Shown: positions 54,929 to 63,815, numbered from the stretch's first letter. The stretch is 64,000 nucleotides of DNA from Chryseobacterium piscicola (GCF_900156685.1 NZ_FTOJ01000005.1:211437-275436); one strand, 5' to 3'. The notes: generated from the sequence alone by a model not told the origin. Numbers and translations are program-made.

Positions 54929-56737
54929 ATGAAACTGTTAAAAAATCCTTTTTGTGTTTTTCTAATTCTGCTTTTCAGTGTTTTTACTATTTTGCAGTGC
55001 AACAAGCCTAATCAGCCTCTACAAGATGATTTGGTGGAAGTGAAAAATGTAGTTTTTAAAAATAATGAACTTTTTCTTGCTCAAATTCACGAGTTAATTA
55101 TCTTGATTTCTAAAGATAGCGACAACAAAATTGTTCAGAAAAAATTTGATAGCCTTCGCCAGACCTACAAAAAAATGGAATGGGCGATAGAGTATTTCCT
55201 TCCTCATTCTGCAAGATTCATCAATGGGCCCGCTTTACCGGAAATTGAGATGGCTGAGCATGTAGAAATAGAGCCTGAAGGCCTTCAGGTTTTGGAAGAA
55301 ATGCTTTATTCAGAAGAAAAACAAGACAAAGCAGAAGTTATCCGAATTCTTAAAAAGCTGATCAATAAAGGAAATACAATTAAAACCAATTTCCAAGTTA
55401 TAACAGTTACAAAAGATCAAACTTTTGATGCATTGAGACAGGAAATTTTCAGAATTTCAAGTTTAGGAATTGCGGGTTTTGATACGCCCATTTCTGGCAA
55501 GTTTCTTGAAGAAATGTCGGTTTCTTTGGAGTCTTTTACCCCTATTCTAAATTTAATTTCAACCGAAAAATCTCAAAATTCATCTTTAAAGAAAATCCTT
55601 TCGGAAATTAATCAGTCTAAACAGTTTTTAAATAAAAATAAAGATAAAAACACATTTAATTATCTTGAATTTCTAAGCGTTCATCTCAATAATCTATCTT
55701 ATCTTTTACTCGATTTTAGAAGAGAAGAAAATATTCCTCATGTGGAAGTTACAACCGCTTTAAGGAAAAATGCAGCACAGTTTTATTCGAAAGATGCTTT
55801 CGACGTCAATGCTTTTACTCCCGGAAAACAATACGAAACATCTCCAGAAAAAGTACAGTTGGGAAAACAACTTTTTAATGATAAAATTCTTTCCAACAAC
55901 AATTCCAGAAGTTGCGCCACTTGTCATAATGCAGAAAAAGCATTTACAGATGGGCTAGAAAAATCGATGTCGCTAGATAATACAAAATTACAGAGAAATA
56001 CACCCTCTTTGAGTTATTCTGCTTTTCAGCACGGGCAGTTTTGGGATATGAGAAAAGATGATTTGGAAGGTCAAAGTTCGGATGTCATTACCAATAAAGA
56101 AGAAATGCACGGTGATTTGCAGACGATTATTTTAAAGATAAATCAAAATAAAAATTATAAAACAGATTTCAAAAAAATATTTAAAACTGAAAAAGCTGAA
56201 GTTTGGCAACTGCAAAATCTACTTGCAAGTTATATTCGTTCTTTGGCCACATTTACTTCAGATTTTGATGAATATATGAGAGGGAATCGTAAAGCCTTAA
56301 CCAATAAGCAAAAGAGAGGTTTCAATCTTTTTATGGGAAAAGCGCAATGTGCAACCTGTCATTTTCTGCCGCTTTTCAACGGAACGGTTCCTCCAAATTT
56401 TAAGAAAACAGAACAAGAGGTTTTGGGTGTTGCAGAAAATGCTTTCAACAAAAAAATTGATAGCGATGCTGGGCGGGGAAAATTCCATCAAACCATTGCT
56501 TTTCTTCAGAATTCATTTAAAACACCAACATTAAGAAACGTCAGTAAAACGGCCCCTTATATGCATAACGGAGGATACAAAACATTGCAGGAAGTGATGC
56601 AATTCTACAACCAAGGAGGCGGTAAAGGGTTTAATTTAAAAGTAGAAAACCAAACGCTTTCAGATAAAAAATTGAATCTTACTTCGATAGAAATTGATGA
56701 GATTATTGAGTTTCTGAATGCTTTGAATGATAAATAA
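54929..56737 (+). CDS. Di-haem cytochrome-c peroxidase with N-terminal imelysin-like domain
   Basis: 602 residues, lipobox near residue 24 (FTILQC). Residues ~40-270 are helical and carry EMAEHVEIEPEGLQVLEEML, like the GxHxxE-type metal site of imelysin/EfeO proteins, though the fit is partial. Residues ~290-600 form the MauG/CcpA-type di-haem peroxidase: haem motif 1 CATCH in RSCATCHNAEKAFTDG, motif 2 CATCH in QCATCHFLPLF, and the conserved FKTPTLRNVSKTAPYMHNGGY. It would reduce peroxide with electrons from cytochrome c in the periplasm. It may work with the PhoX-like lipoprotein upstream. Confidence 0.85.
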   Translation: MKLLKNPFCVFLILLFSVFTILQCNKPNQPLQDDLVEVKNVVFKNNELFLAQIHELIILISKDSDNKIVQKKFDSLRQTYKKMEWAIEYFLPHSARFINGPALPEIEMAEHVEIEPEGLQVLEEMLYSEEKQDKAEVIRILKKLINKGNTIKTNFQVITVTKDQTFDALRQEIFRISSLGIAGFDTPISGKFLEEMSVSLESFTPILNLISTEKSQNSSLKKILSEINQSKQFLNKNKDKNTFNYLEFLSVHLNNLSYLLLDFRREENIPHVEVTTALRKNAAQFYSKDAFDVNAFTPGKQYETSPEKVQLGKQLFNDKILSNNNSRSCATCHNAEKAFTDGLEKSMSLDNTKLQRNTPSLSYSAFQHGQFWDMRKDDLEGQSSDVITNKEEMHGDLQTIILKINQNKNYKTDFKKIFKTEKAEVWQLQNLLASYIRSLATFTSDFDEYMRGNRKALTNKQKRGFNLFMGKAQCATCHFLPLFNGTVPPNFKKTEQEVLGVAENAFNKKIDSDAGRGKFHQTIAFLQNSFKTPTLRNVSKTAPYMHNGGYKTLQEVMQFYNQGGGKGFNLKVENQTLSDKKLNLTSIEIDEIIEFLNALNDK

Positions 56738-56787
56738 TGCTATATTTTCATAGACGAATTTTTTAATGTGTAATTAATTAACAGGTC

Positions 56788-56800
56788 GCTCCTACGGAGC
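56788..56800. repeat. GCTCC-TAC-GGAGC hairpin element
   Basis: GCTCCTACGGAGC is a perfect 5-bp stem with a 3-nt loop, within GGTCGCTCCTACGGAGCTTC. I recall this word as a frequent intergenic repeat in Flavobacteriales, but cannot check its copy number here. The rest of the 301-bp interval 56738-57038 has no gene. Confidence 0.5.
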
Positions 56801-57038
56801 TTCGCAAACCGTATTATATTTTTGCTAATAACAGATTGTCGCGATGCTACTGATCAATTCAAGAGTATATTCATAAAAAATAGATTAAAAACCTGCAAAT
56901 AATATCTTGTAACAGCCGCGCAAAAAACTTGAGTTTAGAAAAAACTTCATAAAATTCATTATTTTGTGAAATTAGTAAACAGAATTCTTCTTGAGTTTTG
57001 TTTTTTTATTATCTTTCAAAAAATTTAAATTATTCTAG

Positions 57039-57791
57039 ATGAGAAAACTACTCTTTATTTTTGCCATTGCTGTATTGCTTGTAAGTTGCAAAAAATCTAC
57101 AGAAAGCAAGACCGCAGAATTTGTATCTATGTACAACAATACTAGCGATATGATGGTGAGAACTGCAGGCTTTAAATCCACAAAAGCCATGTCTAATACT
57201 TCAGGAGATGTTGATATTGAAATTAAAACCACTTATTTTGATACTGATATAGAAGCAGAACTGATGAAAAATGCAATTCCAGACATCATCGGGCAGGCAA
57301 TTCAGGCAGAACCAAAAGGAAAAGAACTTTTGGAAGAAGGGGTGAAATTTAATCTAAAAGTTTACAGCTCAAACGGCGTCATTATATCTTCACAAACCAT
57401 TGATAAGAACACTAAAAAGGGAAATATTGATCTTGAAGGAATTGCCAAAGGTGATAAGCCAGACAGTGCACAATTGAACGAGATTTTGAAGGTTTTCAGC
57501 AAAAGTTTACCGATTGTAGATAAAACTTCGGGAATAAAAATTGTTGCGATTACTGCTGATGCACAAAATAATATTGTGTACTCCGCTGAAGTTCCAGATC
57601 AATATGCAGAAGTGCTTGCCACAGACGAAGCAAAACAACTTATGAAAGACGAAATGATGAGATCTCCAGATGTGAGACAAATCTTCGATCAAACAAGCTC
57701 TATTGGGGTGAATAATATAAAATATATTTACAAAGACACTAAAGGCAAAAAACTGAACGAAATCACCATCAAAAGAACAGATGTAAAATAA
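57039..57791 (+). CDS. Lipoprotein of unknown function
   Basis: 250 residues with a lipobox (LLVSCKK, Cys near residue 17). The mature part has a helical DTDIEAELMKNAIPDIIGQAIQAEPKGKELLEEGVKFNLK and later a beta-rich region. No family recognised. Its stop codon shares TAATG with the next gene, so both are translated together. Confidence 0.7.
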   Translation: MRKLLFIFAIAVLLVSCKKSTESKTAEFVSMYNNTSDMMVRTAGFKSTKAMSNTSGDVDIEIKTTYFDTDIEAELMKNAIPDIIGQAIQAEPKGKELLEEGVKFNLKVYSSNGVIISSQTIDKNTKKGNIDLEGIAKGDKPDSAQLNEILKVFSKSLPIVDKTSGIKIVAITADAQNNIVYSAEVPDQYAEVLATDEAKQLMKDEMMRSPDVRQIFDQTSSIGVNNIKYIYKDTKGKKLNEITIKRTDVK

Positions 57792-58465
57792 TGAATAATA
57801 ATTCATCTGTATGGAAAACCATCCTGACGGTGGTTATAGCTCTTATAGGTGTTGTGCGCTTAGCGATGACCTGTAATAAAAGTTCACAAAGTTCGTATTC
57901 CGATACTTCCTACAATGATGTAAGTGCCTTGATGAGCAGGAATTATGAGCGGCAAGCGAAAGCTGCAGACGATACAGCTTCCAATGATCTTTTCTATGAA
58001 AGTTATGACAGCATAAGCAAACTCAGCGATTTTGAAAAAGAGAATTATAAAGTAATAAAACTCAAAAAAGATTCTTTAATCCTGTTGGATGTTGTATCTA
58101 AAATCAACGTAGAAGCAGGTGCTTATTTTCAGAAAAATTATGATGATACACTGAGTTGGGCGATCAAAAAGCCAGACAATACCAGTATCTTTCTGCATTC
58201 CTACGATACTGCAGATGATTTGATGACGAATTTTAAAGCTGTAAAAAGAAAATTTAATCTACAAGACTTCGATATAAAAGTGGATGATAAAGATTCAAAA
58301 TTTGTATCCTACAGTTTCAAAAACAAAGGAAAGAAAACCAATGGCTGTGCTCTTTTAGCATCCGGCCAAGGTCATTTTACTGCTTTAGAAATTGAAAGCA
58401 ACATACTATCTAAAGATGAGCTACAGATGAAAGCGTTTTCGTTAATAGCGCAGATTGCCAAATAA
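57791..58465 (+). CDS. Membrane-anchored protein of unknown function
   Basis: 224 residues with one N-terminal membrane helix (about 6-26, ILTVVIALIGVVRLAM) and a soluble domain. A Ser/Asp-rich linker (SSQSSYSDTSYNDVS) follows the helix. The C-terminal domain has a KTNGCALLASG segment. It pairs with the lipoprotein gene (TAATG overlap) and ends at a terminator shared with the convergent molybdenum-enzyme operon. Confidence 0.68.
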   Translation: MNNNSSVWKTILTVVIALIGVVRLAMTCNKSSQSSYSDTSYNDVSALMSRNYERQAKAADDTASNDLFYESYDSISKLSDFEKENYKVIKLKKDSLILLDVVSKINVEAGAYFQKNYDDTLSWAIKKPDNTSIFLHSYDTADDLMTNFKAVKRKFNLQDFDIKVDDKDSKFVSYSFKNKGKKTNGCALLASGQGHFTALEIESNILSKDELQMKAFSLIAQIAK

Positions 58466-58466
58466 T

Positions 58467-58503
58467 AAAAACTCCCAAAAATGTAAAGTTTTCGGGAGTT
58501 TTT
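58467..58503. terminator. Bidirectional terminator before the molybdenum-enzyme operon end
   Basis: Arms AAAAACTCCC (58467-58476) and GGGAGTTTTT (58494-58503), extended by inner A/T pairs. It separates the plus-strand pair from the minus-strand operon that ends at 58517. Confidence 0.75.
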
Positions 58504-58516
58504 GTTTTATTTACAA

Positions 58517-60730
58517 TTATCCTTTCAAAATTTTATCAGGCGTAATGGGTAAATTTCTAAAGCGTTTTCCTGTTGCATTAAAAATAGCATTGGCAATTGC
58601 CGCTGCTGAACCGATAATTCCCACTTCGCCCAAGCCTTTTGCACCGCTGGCATTAAGATTAAAATCTGGTTTATTGATAAAATCAACTTCAATTATAGGA
58701 ACGTCTGCATTTACTGCAAAATGGTAACCAGCGAGATCTTCTGCAACCAAAGCGCCTATGCGTTTGTCTATTCTCATTTCTTCCATCAATGCCATTCCTG
58801 TACCACCAACAACGGCTCCAATCACTTGATTTTTTGCGGGTTTTTCACTCACTATTTTTCCGCCATCTACAACGCTTACAAATCGGTCGATTTTCACTTT
58901 TCCGGTGAGCTCATTTACTTTTACACGACAAAAATGTGCCGCTCCTGATGCAAAAGCAAAATTTTTCTGAAGCGCTCCTGGTTCGGTAGTTTCTTCAACT
59001 TCAATCACCGTTAATTTATTTTCACTGAAAATTTTCTGAAAACTTACTGACGTTGATGTATTTTTAATCTGAACAGCCGAATCTGTTAAAATAGTATTTG
59101 AAGGGATTAAATTTTTAAACTCAGGATTAATCTTTGCAGCATAAGCAATCAATTCACTTTTTAAAGTTTCAGCAATCGCATTTGAAGAGGCACTGATAGA
59201 AGAAAGTCCACGGCTTCCTCCTTGGCTTGGAGCCTGCGGAAGTGTTGATTTTCCGAGATCAATTTTAATTTTGTTTAAAGGAACTCCGGTAATTTCGTGA
59301 ACTATATTTCGCATTGAAGTCCCGGTTCCGGTTCCAATGTCTGTCATTGCCGTTTTTACGACAATATTTCCATCAATATCCATTTCAAGGGCAGCACTTG
59401 CTTTTCCTCGTCCAGCAGTCCACATCCCGATTCCCATTCCGTAACCGATTAGCCAGTCACCGTCTTTTTTTTGTCTTGGTTTTAGATTTCTTTCATTCCA
59501 GCCAATTTTCTCAGCTCCTTTTTCCATACATTCTCTGATGAAGTTGGTAGACCAGTCTTTTCCGGTTTCAGGATCTTTAACGTCTGATAAATTTTGAAGC
59601 CTTGTGGCCAAAGGATCTTTGTTCATTGTAAAACAAAGTTCGTCAATGGCAGATTCTAAAGCAAAAGCACCTGTGCATTCACCCGGACCACGCATCCAGG
59701 TTGGTGTAGACAAATTAAGTGGCACTGTAGCCATTTGAGTTTTTAAATTCTCAAAACCGTACGCCAAACGGCTTATTCTTGTGATATTTTCTAAAAAATT
59801 TTCGTAAAGAGAAGTTGTATTTTTACTATCGTGAAGCAAACCCGTGAATTTTCCTGATGCATCTGCTCCCAATTTTACTTTTTGCCATGATTCTGGACGG
59901 TAGCCAACAAGACATGACATTTGATTTCTTGTAAGCATTAATTTCACTGGACGGTTGACTTTTTTTGCAGCCATAATGGCTAAAATTGTGTTTGGCCATA
60001 CTCTTAATCCTGAACCAAAACCACCACCCATAAATTCAGTGATTACCTCAATGTTTTTAGTTTGAAGACCAAATAATTTCCCTACAGTATTCTGAACTCC
60101 GTTTACACCTTGGTTTTTATCGTATAATTTCAGCTTGTCGTTTCCGTTCCAAATCGCAATGGTAGCATGCATTTCCATTGGATGATGCACCTCGCCTTCT
60201 ATATGATATTCTTCTTCCAGATTAAAGGCAGAGTTTTTCCAGTTTTCGATGTTTCCTCTTTCTTTTCCTTCATTTTTTAAAGGAACTAAAGAATGTGTAT
60301 TCTTAAAATCAACATTTGCCTTTGTTTGCTGATACAATGTTTTCACCAAGGAGGCAGCATACTGTGCTTCTTCAAGAGTTTTTGCAATTACAACGGCCAC
60401 AGGCTGTCCTTTAAAATAAATACTGTCGGTATGCAAAACCGGAAGCCCGATTCTACTTTCTTTAATTTTTTCTTCTGAAGCTAAACCGGCAACTGTTGGC
60501 TTATTATGGTGGGTCATGATTTCCAAAACGCCATCTGCAAGCATTGCATCTGCGACATCAATTCCTGTAATTTTTCCTGAAGCAACTGTGCTTCCAACAA
60601 TTACAGCATAGGTTATATTTTCAGTTTTATATTCTGCAGAATATTTTCCTCCACCCGTAACTTTAGCCAAAGCTTCTGCACGTCCTTCTTTTTCTAGATT
60701 TAAATTTAAATCATTATCAAAAAATGCCAT
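58517..60730 (-). CDS. Molybdenum-binding subunit of periplasmic aldehyde/xanthine-type oxidase (PaoC-like)
   Basis: 737 residues, the large catalytic subunit. It binds the molybdenum cytosine-dinucleotide cofactor and hydroxylates aldehydes or N-heterocycles. Seen: GKYSAEYKTENITYAVIVGSTVASG in the N-terminal domain, EVITEFMGGGFGSGLRVWPN, WMRGPGE (substrate-facing Arg), GTGTGTSMRNI and the closing GLGEVGIIGSAAAIANAI, whose Glu acts as base in the family. No signal peptide; it would travel with the Tat-tagged iron-sulfur subunit. Last gene of the operon, 12 bp after the FAD subunit. Confidence 0.88.
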   Translation of the reverse strand: MAFFDNDLNLNLEKEGRAEALAKVTGGGKYSAEYKTENITYAVIVGSTVASGKITGIDVADAMLADGVLEIMTHHNKPTVAGLASEEKIKESRIGLPVLHTDSIYFKGQPVAVVIAKTLEEAQYAASLVKTLYQQTKANVDFKNTHSLVPLKNEGKERGNIENWKNSAFNLEEEYHIEGEVHHPMEMHATIAIWNGNDKLKLYDKNQGVNGVQNTVGKLFGLQTKNIEVITEFMGGGFGSGLRVWPNTILAIMAAKKVNRPVKLMLTRNQMSCLVGYRPESWQKVKLGADASGKFTGLLHDSKNTTSLYENFLENITRISRLAYGFENLKTQMATVPLNLSTPTWMRGPGECTGAFALESAIDELCFTMNKDPLATRLQNLSDVKDPETGKDWSTNFIRECMEKGAEKIGWNERNLKPRQKKDGDWLIGYGMGIGMWTAGRGKASAALEMDIDGNIVVKTAMTDIGTGTGTSMRNIVHEITGVPLNKIKIDLGKSTLPQAPSQGGSRGLSSISASSNAIAETLKSELIAYAAKINPEFKNLIPSNTILTDSAVQIKNTSTSVSFQKIFSENKLTVIEVEETTEPGALQKNFAFASGAAHFCRVKVNELTGKVKIDRFVSVVDGGKIVSEKPAKNQVIGAVVGGTGMALMEEMRIDKRIGALVAEDLAGYHFAVNADVPIIEVDFINKPDFNLNASGAKGLGEVGIIGSAAAIANAIFNATGKRFRNLPITPDKILKG

Positions 60731-60742
60731 ATTTGTTTTTTT

Positions 60743-61720
60743 TTAAGGATTTAAACTACTTTGAAGCGCTGTAATTATTGCTCCGTGAAGCATTTCTTTT
60801 TTAAAACCGTTGTTGGAAAGTGGTTTTAAATCTTTTATTGCTAAATCTGCTGCAGCTGAAAAGTTTTCCCTTGTTGGCAATTTACCTTTAAGGAAATTTT
60901 CGGCCTCGTACCAACGCCAAGGTTTGTGCGCAACACCGCCCGAAGCTAATCGGGAATCTTTTATTTTTCCGTCTTCCAAATCTAAAGCTGAAGCAACAGA
61001 AACCAACGCAAATGCATAGGAAGAGCGATCTCTTAATTTTACATAAGCGTTATTTTTTCCGAAAGGGTTTTTTGGTATTTCAATAGACTCTATAATAGAA
61101 TTTTGAGGAAGATGAGTGTCTATATTGGGTGTGTTTCCCGGCAGTCGATGAAAATTTTTAAACTCAATTTCTTCTTTTTTATTTTTTGAATTTCTTGTAA
61201 TTATTCTCGCATCCAAAGCTGCAAGAGAGATACAAAAATCCGACGGATGCACCGCTACACAATCTTCACTGTAGCCTATTACTGCATTCATCCTATTTTC
61301 GCCTTCTTTTGCACTGCAGCCGGAACCCGGTTGTCTTTTGTTGCATGGCGTCGTTATATCATAGAAATACGGGCATCTCGTTCTCTGAAGGATGTTTCCT
61401 GCGCATGAAGCCATGTTTCTTATTTGAGGAGAGGCTCCTGCTAATATTGCTTTTGAGATTAATGAATAATCTCTCAATACATCGAGGTTTTGGGCAACTG
61501 ATGAGTTTTTAGACATCGCGCCGATTCTGAGTTTATTTTTATCTACCTCAATTCTTGAAGACAAAACTGAATTTACATCAATGACATAATCTGGTTGCTC
61601 AATGTTTTTCTTCATTAAATCTACCAAATTGGTGCCTCCTGCTATAAATTTTGCCTTGTCATTCTTCTGTAAGATAGTTTTGGTAATATCCTCTTTTCTG
61701 AAAAATTCAAATGGTCTCAT
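60743..61720 (-). CDS. FAD-binding subunit with extra [4Fe-4S]-type cysteine insert (PaoB-like)
   Basis: 325 residues. The FAD domain starts with AGGTNLVDLMKKNIEQPDYVIDV and includes GASPQIRNMASCAGNILQRTRCPYFYD. A cysteine set, with ILQRTRCPYFYDIT, TPCNKRQPGSGC and SAKEG, matches the extra iron-sulfur insert of PaoB/YagS-type subunits that is absent from most xanthine-oxidase FAD subunits. The C-terminal CODH-type domain (RLASGGVAHKPWRWYEAE) follows. It overlaps the iron-sulfur gene by 4 bp (ATGA), so translation is coupled. Confidence 0.88.
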   Translation of the reverse strand: MRPFEFFRKEDITKTILQKNDKAKFIAGGTNLVDLMKKNIEQPDYVIDVNSVLSSRIEVDKNKLRIGAMSKNSSVAQNLDVLRDYSLISKAILAGASPQIRNMASCAGNILQRTRCPYFYDITTPCNKRQPGSGCSAKEGENRMNAVIGYSEDCVAVHPSDFCISLAALDARIITRNSKNKKEEIEFKNFHRLPGNTPNIDTHLPQNSIIESIEIPKNPFGKNNAYVKLRDRSSYAFALVSVASALDLEDGKIKDSRLASGGVAHKPWRWYEAENFLKGKLPTRENFSAAADLAIKDLKPLSNNGFKKEMLHGAIITALQSSLNP

Positions 61721-62304
61721 CCTACTACTTTTTGTATAGATTCTACAATACCGTTATAAGCACCGCATCTGCAAAGATTACCGCTCATAAATTCTTTAAT
61801 TTCTTCTATCGAACCTGTATGGCCTTCTTTTACACAAGCTACCGCCGACATTATTTGCCCTGGAGTACAATATCCACACTGGAAGCCATCACATTCTATA
61901 AAAGCCTTTTGCATAGGATGAAGATTTCCCCCAGTCGCAAGACCTTCTATGGTTGTGATTTCTTTTTGCTGGGCAACACAAGCTAAGGTAAGGCAACTCA
62001 ACACCCTTTCGCCATCTATATGAACGGTACAGGCACCACATTGCCCGTGATCGCAGCCTTTTTTGGATCCTGTAAGATTAAGGTTTTCTCGAAGCATATC
62101 CAAAACAGTTGTTCTTGTATCTAAATTAAGATCATAATTTTGGCCATTAACTTTCATTTTTAATGGAAGAACTTTCTTGGGTTTCACAAATAAATTTCGC
62201 GCTTTTTCGCCCACTGCTTTCACGTGTATTGGGATTGCAGACCAGAATACGAGTAATCCTGAGCTCAGAAGGAAATTCCGGCGACTCATTGAAGGTATTT
62301 TCAT
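61717..62304 (-). CDS. Tat-exported (2Fe-2S) subunit (PaoA-like)
   Basis: 195 residues. A twin-arginine signal (MSRRNFLLSSGLLVF) marks folded export. Two [2Fe-2S] clusters: the plant-type one with GCDHGQCGACTVHIDG then LSCLTL (about residues 83-105), and the second with CGYCTPGQIM and GNLCRCGAY (~142-181). Small electron-transfer subunit, first gene in the operon. ATGs at 62304 or 62289 could start it; the signal is complete with either. The complex resembles E. coli PaoABC. A PaoD-type maturation chaperone is not adjacent. Confidence 0.9.
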   Translation of the reverse strand: MKIPSMSRRNFLLSSGLLVFWSAIPIHVKAVGEKARNLFVKPKKVLPLKMKVNGQNYDLNLDTRTTVLDMLRENLNLTGSKKGCDHGQCGACTVHIDGERVLSCLTLACVAQQKEITTIEGLATGGNLHPMQKAFIECDGFQCGYCTPGQIMSAVACVKEGHTGSIEEIKEFMSGNLCRCGAYNGIVESIQKVVG

Positions 62305-62515
62305 AGTTTTTTGTTAATTTAAATATGAAACAATTGATTGAAAGATACAGATTTTAGAGGTGCAAAAATGTGGTATTCATCAATTTAGAATGATGAAAAA
62401 TTAAGATAGTTTCAAGAATTATTCTAGTTACTTTGTGTGTTTTAATTCTGTAAAAAATTCTATTACATGAAAAATTGTAAGCATTTATTATTTTTTTATG
62501 ATTATTATTTACTCA

Positions 62516-62909
62516 TCCATTTGAGGAAAAAAACAAGTGCCGTTATCATAATCGCCATTATTCACACCGAAAGCGACAAGAATAGGAGTGTAGCGGAAAT
62601 CATGAAGATAAAAAAACATTAAAACTTCCTTAATACATCAACGAGCATATCTTCGGAACCATTAAAAGGCAATGGGGTTACAATCACACGAATTTAACGG
62701 GATTAGAGAAGGTAAATGGTGAACATAGCTTAATTATGCTGGTTTACAACATCAAACGTGCGATGAATATTCTGGGAGTTCCTGATTTAATTGCGAAAAT
62801 CAAGAACTGGAAGTCACCTTACAAAAGGAACGTCTTGTTTTTGCAAATAACGAATCATTTTAAGCTGAAATCAGTCGTTGTTTTTGAAAAAGTATTATTG
62901 GTTGCTTAA
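62516..62909 (+). pseudogene. 3' remnant of an IS1182-like transposase
   Basis: Translated from 62637 the sequence reads INEHIFGTIKRQWGYNHTN then LTGLEKVNGEHSLIMLVYN and ends with stop TAA at 62907-62909. This is the C-terminal part of an IS1182-type DDE transposase (EH-FGTIKRQWG motif). Upstream (62534-62636) a CRYHNRHYSHRKRQE-like piece with in-frame stops shows decay, and the N-terminal two-thirds are missing. It lies in the same direction as the intact element at the window end. The boundary at 62516 is approximate. Confidence 0.7.
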
Positions 62910-62983
62910 AAATAAGGCATCCTTACAAGGCTTGTTTTACCTTGCAGCGTTGTAAAAATATGGCTTAAAGAGGAAGGATGTGA

Positions 62984-63001
62984 GTTTTTTCACAGCCTGA
63001 C
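62984..63001. mobile_element. Right terminal inverted repeat of the IS remnant
   Basis: GTTTTTTCACAGCCTGAC is the reverse complement, with one mismatch, of the left end of the IS at 63798-63815. It marks the 3' end of the remnant, next to GTT (63002-63004) of the attC-like palindrome. Confidence 0.7.
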
Positions 63002-63006
63002 GTTCC

Positions 63007-63127
63007 GGCGCTTGGCGAGGTTGCGAGCTTCGGAACCGATTATTTTCTATCAAAGATAAAATTTCTTGCGAGAAATAAACGTGAATTTACTACAAAATTC
63101 GCAATCTTGCCAAACGCCTGTTAGCGG
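63007..63127 (-). repeat. attC-like imperfect palindrome with GTTAGCGG box
   Basis: GGCGCTTGGCGAGGTTGCGA (63007-63026) pairs with 63099-63118 at 17 of 20 positions plus two G.T pairs. It is followed by GTTAGCGG (63120-63127). The complement, CCGCTAAC, lies at the other side of the cassette (63790-63797). This layout matches integron attC sites (long imperfect palindrome with terminal CTAAC/GTTAG core boxes). It ends the minus-strand gene at its stop codon. No integrase gene is in the window. Confidence 0.55.
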
Positions 63128-63750
63128 TTCGGCTTTTTGTCTTTAAGTTTATTTAATTCATTTTTTGTTATCCATAATTTATGTCCAATCGTATCTGTCA
63201 AACTTTTATAACGTGTTAATTCAAAATGTTTTCCGTCTTTGTTGAATTTCGATTGTTCAATAATTCCAAATTTATAAAATTCGTTTTCGTCTCTACCAAA
63301 ACTTACATTATCAAAATATATAGTGTCATTTTGTATGTGAAACTCGCCTTTAATTTCTGTTACGCCAAAACAGACACTTCGTTCACTAAAAGTAAAGTCA
63401 TCTTTCAGTTTTAGCGTTGCCATACAGTTTGCAGAACCTTCTCTTTGAGCTACTAAAACATTGTCACCTTCAAGTTTGTCAAAATCAATTAGTCCAAAAG
63501 GTTTTAGAAAAGTTAGTGTCAACACAATTGTTAAAAGTCCAATATTTATTAATCGGCTTTTGTCTGTAAACTTTTCTTTAATTAAAAAGTAAATTTGTCT
63601 TATCAGTGCTAATCCAAGCCCCAAATAAATAATAACTAAAATTAGAAATGCAGGAAACGCAAAAAGTCCAAGTTTTACTTTCCAATAGTAACTTGTGTTT
63701 ACAGTCAGAAAGAAAATGATAGTCGTTATTATTAGTCCTTTATTTTTCAA
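63121..63750 (-). CDS. Cassette-borne membrane protein of unknown function
   Basis: 209 residues; the start is a TTG at 63750 since no in-frame ATG exists upstream. Three membrane segments lie in the first half (~5-20, ~28-52, ~68-88). A soluble C-terminal domain (LKLKDDFTFSERSVCFGVTEIKGEFHIQNDTIYF) is of the kind found in small flavobacterial hypothetical proteins. It ends in KKPNR with its stop TAA inside the CCGCTAAC box, the usual place for a cassette gene. It is the only gene between the two IS elements. Confidence 0.65.
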   Translation of the reverse strand: MKNKGLIITTIIFFLTVNTSYYWKVKLGLFAFPAFLILVIIYLGLGLALIRQIYFLIKEKFTDKSRLINIGLLTIVLTLTFLKPFGLIDFDKLEGDNVLVAQREGSANCMATLKLKDDFTFSERSVCFGVTEIKGEFHIQNDTIYFDNVSFGRDENEFYKFGIIEQSKFNKDGKHFELTRYKSLTDTIGHKLWITKNELNKLKDKKPNR

Positions 63751-63789
63751 TTTAGTCGTCTGTTGTTTTTTTGCGGTTTCTGAAGCTGA

Positions 63790-63797
63790 CCGCTAAC
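63790..63797. other. CCGCTAAC box: other half of the cassette recombination site
   Basis: CCGCTAAC is the reverse complement of the GTTAGCGG at 63120-63127, and lies upstream of the cassette gene. The insertion sequence starts immediately after it. Confidence 0.55.
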
Positions 63798-63815
63798 GTC
63801 AGTCTGTGAAAAAAC
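63798..63815. mobile_element. Left terminal inverted repeat of the IS1182-like element at the window end
   Basis: GTCAGTCTGTGAAAAAAC, matching the inverted sequence at 62984-63001 with one mismatch. The transposase start follows 67 bp later. Confidence 0.7.
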
